Positions 6,451 through 8,243 of a DNA stretch of 8,243 bases are shown piece by piece. Numbering within the stretch: position 1 is the first letter of the stretch; every line of letters begins with the position of its first letter. The translations under genes and the position numbers were made by a program. Below the pieces are notes generated by a model that worked only from the letters and a program-made list of their open reading frames with translations, had not been told where the DNA came from and searched no databases. The stretch is from Patescibacteria group bacterium (GTDB lineage Bacteria > Patescibacteriota > Minisyncoccia > Phycocordibacterales > PALSA-1337), in assembly GCA_004298345.1 (NCBI GenBank), contig SCTV01000057.1, forward strand, positions 1 through 8,243, in the 5' to 3' direction.

Positions 6451-7932
6451 ATGAAATATCTGCATACACGACTCCCTTTTTTATTTTTGGCGTTTTTTGT
6501 AGGTCAATTTTTTATTGTCGGTGCAGTTTTTGCTTCTGTCGCAAACATTACCCAAATTGGTTTTACTACTTCGGCTCGAAGTGTTGCTACAGGCGCAGTT
6601 TCTGAAAGTCTCACTGTTCAAACTCAAAATAGTGCCGGTGCTTCAGAACAACTAGATGAAACGGCCGACCTCACCCTAAGTTCGTCCTCCGCGACAGGAG
6701 AATTTTCTTCTAGTGCTACCACGTGGAACCCGGACACGACACTGACGATGAGCAAAAATTCATCAAACCGTACGTTTTATTACAAAGATACAACAGACAG
6801 AACGTATACAATTACAGCCACGTTACTGACCCGAACCACTCTAAAAACTTGGACAACAACGCAAACTATTACTGTGGGTACTGGTGGTGGGAATGGGGTC
6901 AATAATCAAACACCGATGACAATAACCGCTACGAGTACTACGGCGACCTCTACGACAGTCAGCTCCGTTAGTGCTAGTACATCAGCTCATTCCGGTGGTA
7001 CTTCGATTGCAAAGGACCCTGAGCCGATAGAATTTGAGATATTTGGGGGTAGAGACAGGCTTGCGGTGGTCGGCGCTCCTGTACTGTTTCAAGCCAAGCT
7101 TGCGGTTATTAAAAATGTCTCAAATCCGACACGTTATCTATGGTCATTTGGAGATGGTTCCGCCAAAGACGCTGTAAAAACCGAACACACCTACTTATTT
7201 CCAGGAGAATATGTGGTAGTGCTTAATGCCGAAGCATTTGAAAGCAATGCTGTGTGGAGGGGGATGGTAAAGGTGGTCACTCCAGAGCTTTCTGTTGTCG
7301 GCCAGAGTCCTGAATATATTGAGATTTGGAATAAATCACCTTTCGAAATTAATTTAAATGATTGGAAACTGCGAAATGGTCAAGAATCATTTACTTTTCC
7401 TCTCGATACGATTATTCCTGCTCGTAAAAAAGTAGCTTTCCCGTATCAAATTACTAAAGTCACTTCTGGGCTAGGCACATTGATAGATCTCCATAATCCA
7501 TCAGCAAAGTTGATCGTAAGCTCTCAGACTCCTCTTTTGGCAATGGTTTCGACTAGCTCTGCTTCGACAGTTGCTCTGTCTCCTGGTGTCATAAATTCTG
7601 TTTCTTCAAGTCCTTTGCTTTCTAATACTCCTCCCGAAGATGTCTATCAAAAGGCACTTGCCTTGAGGGATGAATGGAGTAAGGAACATGATGCGCCAGT
7701 GACGGAAGTTATTTTACCGAAAGCTACCTTGGCCAGAATGATCTCACGAGAACCAAGAAAAATCTCAGATACGGACACATCAACAAAAGAAGAATCGATG
7801 GTCTCAAATCAGACCGCTGCTGGCATCACTATCCTGCCAGAAGAAGCGACCTCCACATCTCGCGGGTTTATTGATACACTTATATCGTGGCCAGGTCGAA
7901 GTTTTCGTTTTATGAAAGAATTAATTTTCTAA
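6451..7932 (+). CDS. exported PKD and lamin-tail domain protein
   Basis: This 493-residue protein is exported and probably structural. Residues 1-28 are a signal peptide (basic start, long Phe/Leu-rich core, cut after Val-Phe-Ala). Residues 30-142 look like an Ig-like beta domain with GEFSSS and RTFYYKDT. Residues 143-190 are a Gly/Thr/Ser linker. Residues 193-277 are a PKD domain with the hallmark YLWSFGDGS (229-237) and HTYLFPGEYVVVLNA (246-260). Residues 280-356 fit a lamin-tail domain: EYIEIWNKSPFEINLNDWKL (288-307), then FTFPLDTIIPARKKVAF. The rest (357-493) is Ser/Thr-rich, then charged, and ends in a hydrophobic/basic stretch (GFIDTLISWPGRSFRFMKEL) that might touch the membrane. There is no cysteine and no catalytic motif. 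PKD and lamin-tail domains are usually adhesive or binding modules; partners are unknown. Arg codons are mixed (6 of 18 CGA), unlike the surface-protein gene. It is first in a tight cluster with the two small membrane-protein genes. Confidence 0.82.
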   Translation: MKYLHTRLPFLFLAFFVGQFFIVGAVFASVANITQIGFTTSARSVATGAVSESLTVQTQNSAGASEQLDETADLTLSSSSATGEFSSSATTWNPDTTLTMSKNSSNRTFYYKDTTDRTYTITATLLTRTTLKTWTTTQTITVGTGGGNGVNNQTPMTITATSTTATSTTVSSVSASTSAHSGGTSIAKDPEPIEFEIFGGRDRLAVVGAPVLFQAKLAVIKNVSNPTRYLWSFGDGSAKDAVKTEHTYLFPGEYVVVLNAEAFESNAVWRGMVKVVTPELSVVGQSPEYIEIWNKSPFEINLNDWKLRNGQESFTFPLDTIIPARKKVAFPYQITKVTSGLGTLIDLHNPSAKLIVSSQTPLLAMVSTSSASTVALSPGVINSVSSSPLLSNTPPEDVYQKALALRDEWSKEHDAPVTEVILPKATLARMISREPRKISDTDTSTKEESMVSNQTAAGITILPEEATSTSRGFIDTLISWPGRSFRFMKELIF

Positions 7933-7938
7933 CACAAG

Positions 7939-8103
7939 ATGCTCGATTTATTTGATAAAAAGTTTTTTAAAACAATGATTGGCTTTGGTGCTATTCTTGC
8001 TGTGGCCGGAGTTATCCTCAGTGTTGCGGGGTACTACTATGAAAGCAATCTGAGGATTGATAAGGCAACCACGCAAGCGGCAGTCATTAATAGCACCAAA
8101 TAA
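7939..8103 (+). CDS. small membrane protein, 54 residues, unknown function
   Basis: ATG at 7939 opens a 54-codon frame ending in TAA at 8101-8103. The start is 6 bases after the previous stop and the end is 5 bases before the next start, which supports a real gene in an operon. A basic amphipathic start (MLDLFDKKFFK) precedes one hydrophobic segment at about residues 13-34, with cytoplasmic N terminus predicted by the positive-inside rule. A polar tail of about 20 residues follows. There is no cysteine, lipobox or known motif. There is no Shine-Dalgarno, so translation may be coupled to the upstream gene. It could stabilise or anchor its exported neighbour, but that is speculation. Confidence 0.65.
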   Translation: MLDLFDKKFFKTMIGFGAILAVAGVILSVAGYYYESNLRIDKATTQAAVINSTK

Positions 8104-8108
8104 TCTAA

Positions 8109-8243
8109 ATGAAAAAAACTATTTTGCAAGTCCTCGCCGGATTTTTTATTTTTGTCTTCTTGATGCTGGCAGGACTTTATTTGTATGGTCTCTATGTGCC
8201 TGAGATTAATGCCTACTTTGCAAAAAGAGAGGAGGCTGCGATT
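8109..8243 (+). CDS. membrane-anchored protein, 3' end beyond the window
   Basis: ATG at 8109 starts a frame that stays open for 45 codons to the window edge. It has a short basic start (MKKTILQ), one hydrophobic segment at about residues 5-27 rich in Phe, Leu and Tyr, then VPEINAYFAKREEA. The absence of a small-x-small cleavage site just after the hydrophobic core suggests an uncleaved N-terminal anchor rather than a signal peptide. It follows the 54-residue gene by 5 bases without a Shine-Dalgarno, so it is the third gene of the cluster. Family and full length cannot be judged. Confidence 0.65.
   Translation, partial: MKKTILQVLAGFFIFVFLMLAGLYLYGLYVPEINAYFAKREEAAI

Noticed and set aside
6420..6905. 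Alternate-frame open stretches overlapping the start of the PKD/lamin-tail gene
   Set aside because: The frame with a signal peptide, PKD and lamin-tail domains is clearly the coding one.
1..8243. Recoded UGA (as in Gracilibacteria and Absconditabacteria)
   Set aside because: The genes are intact and free of in-frame TGA, so the standard bacterial code explains everything seen. The five complete main genes stop with TAA or TAG, which is too few to infer more.

Overview
The window looks like chromosomal DNA from a Candidate Phyla Radiation bacterium (Patescibacteria), most likely in the Parcubacteria/Paceibacteria part. The evidence is the protein set: a very long Ser/Thr-rich exported protein with an N-terminal peptidoglycan-binding domain, as in the abundant surface proteins of that group; a Wzy/WaaL-type ligase with a TPR tail; and an exported PKD plus lamin-tail protein. 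GC is moderate, no start has a Shine-Dalgarno sequence, and arginine codons in the first gene are strongly skewed to CGA. The taxon is inferred from family knowledge; there is no rRNA or other marker gene here. No phage, transposon, CRISPR, tRNA or rRNA is visible.

Layout, all on the + strand. 1-243 is non-coding leader with three ATTATTAG copies, a weak terminator-like hairpin, and a 26-codon reading frame whose stop overlaps the next start as ATGA. 244-3621 encodes a 1125-residue S-layer-like protein: signal peptide, PG_binding_1 domain, six beta-sandwich-like repeats and a distinctive C-terminal tail. 3622-3800 holds three consecutive stem-loops, then a strong 15-bp intrinsic terminator, then the promoter of the next gene. 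3801-6020 encodes a polytopic O-antigen-ligase/O-oligosaccharyltransferase-like protein with a TPR tail; the longer open frame that starts upstream at 3684 is spurious. 6075-6374 encodes a 99-residue protein of unknown function. 6451-7932 encodes an exported protein with an Ig-like N-terminal region, a PKD domain and a lamin-tail domain. It is followed after 6 and 5 bases by a 54-residue one-helix membrane protein (7939-8103) and by the start of another membrane-anchored protein that runs off the window (8109-8243).

Together this reads as a cell-envelope locus: a surface-layer protein, an enzyme of the type that transfers lipid-linked glycans (possibly onto Ser/Thr-rich exported proteins such as its neighbours), and a second secreted structural protein with small membrane partners. 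The link between ligase and surface proteins is inference from adjacency. Genes 2, 3 and 4 each have a TG-N-TAYACT extended -10-like element 8-21 bases before an SD-less start, which suggests short, A/T-rich leaders.
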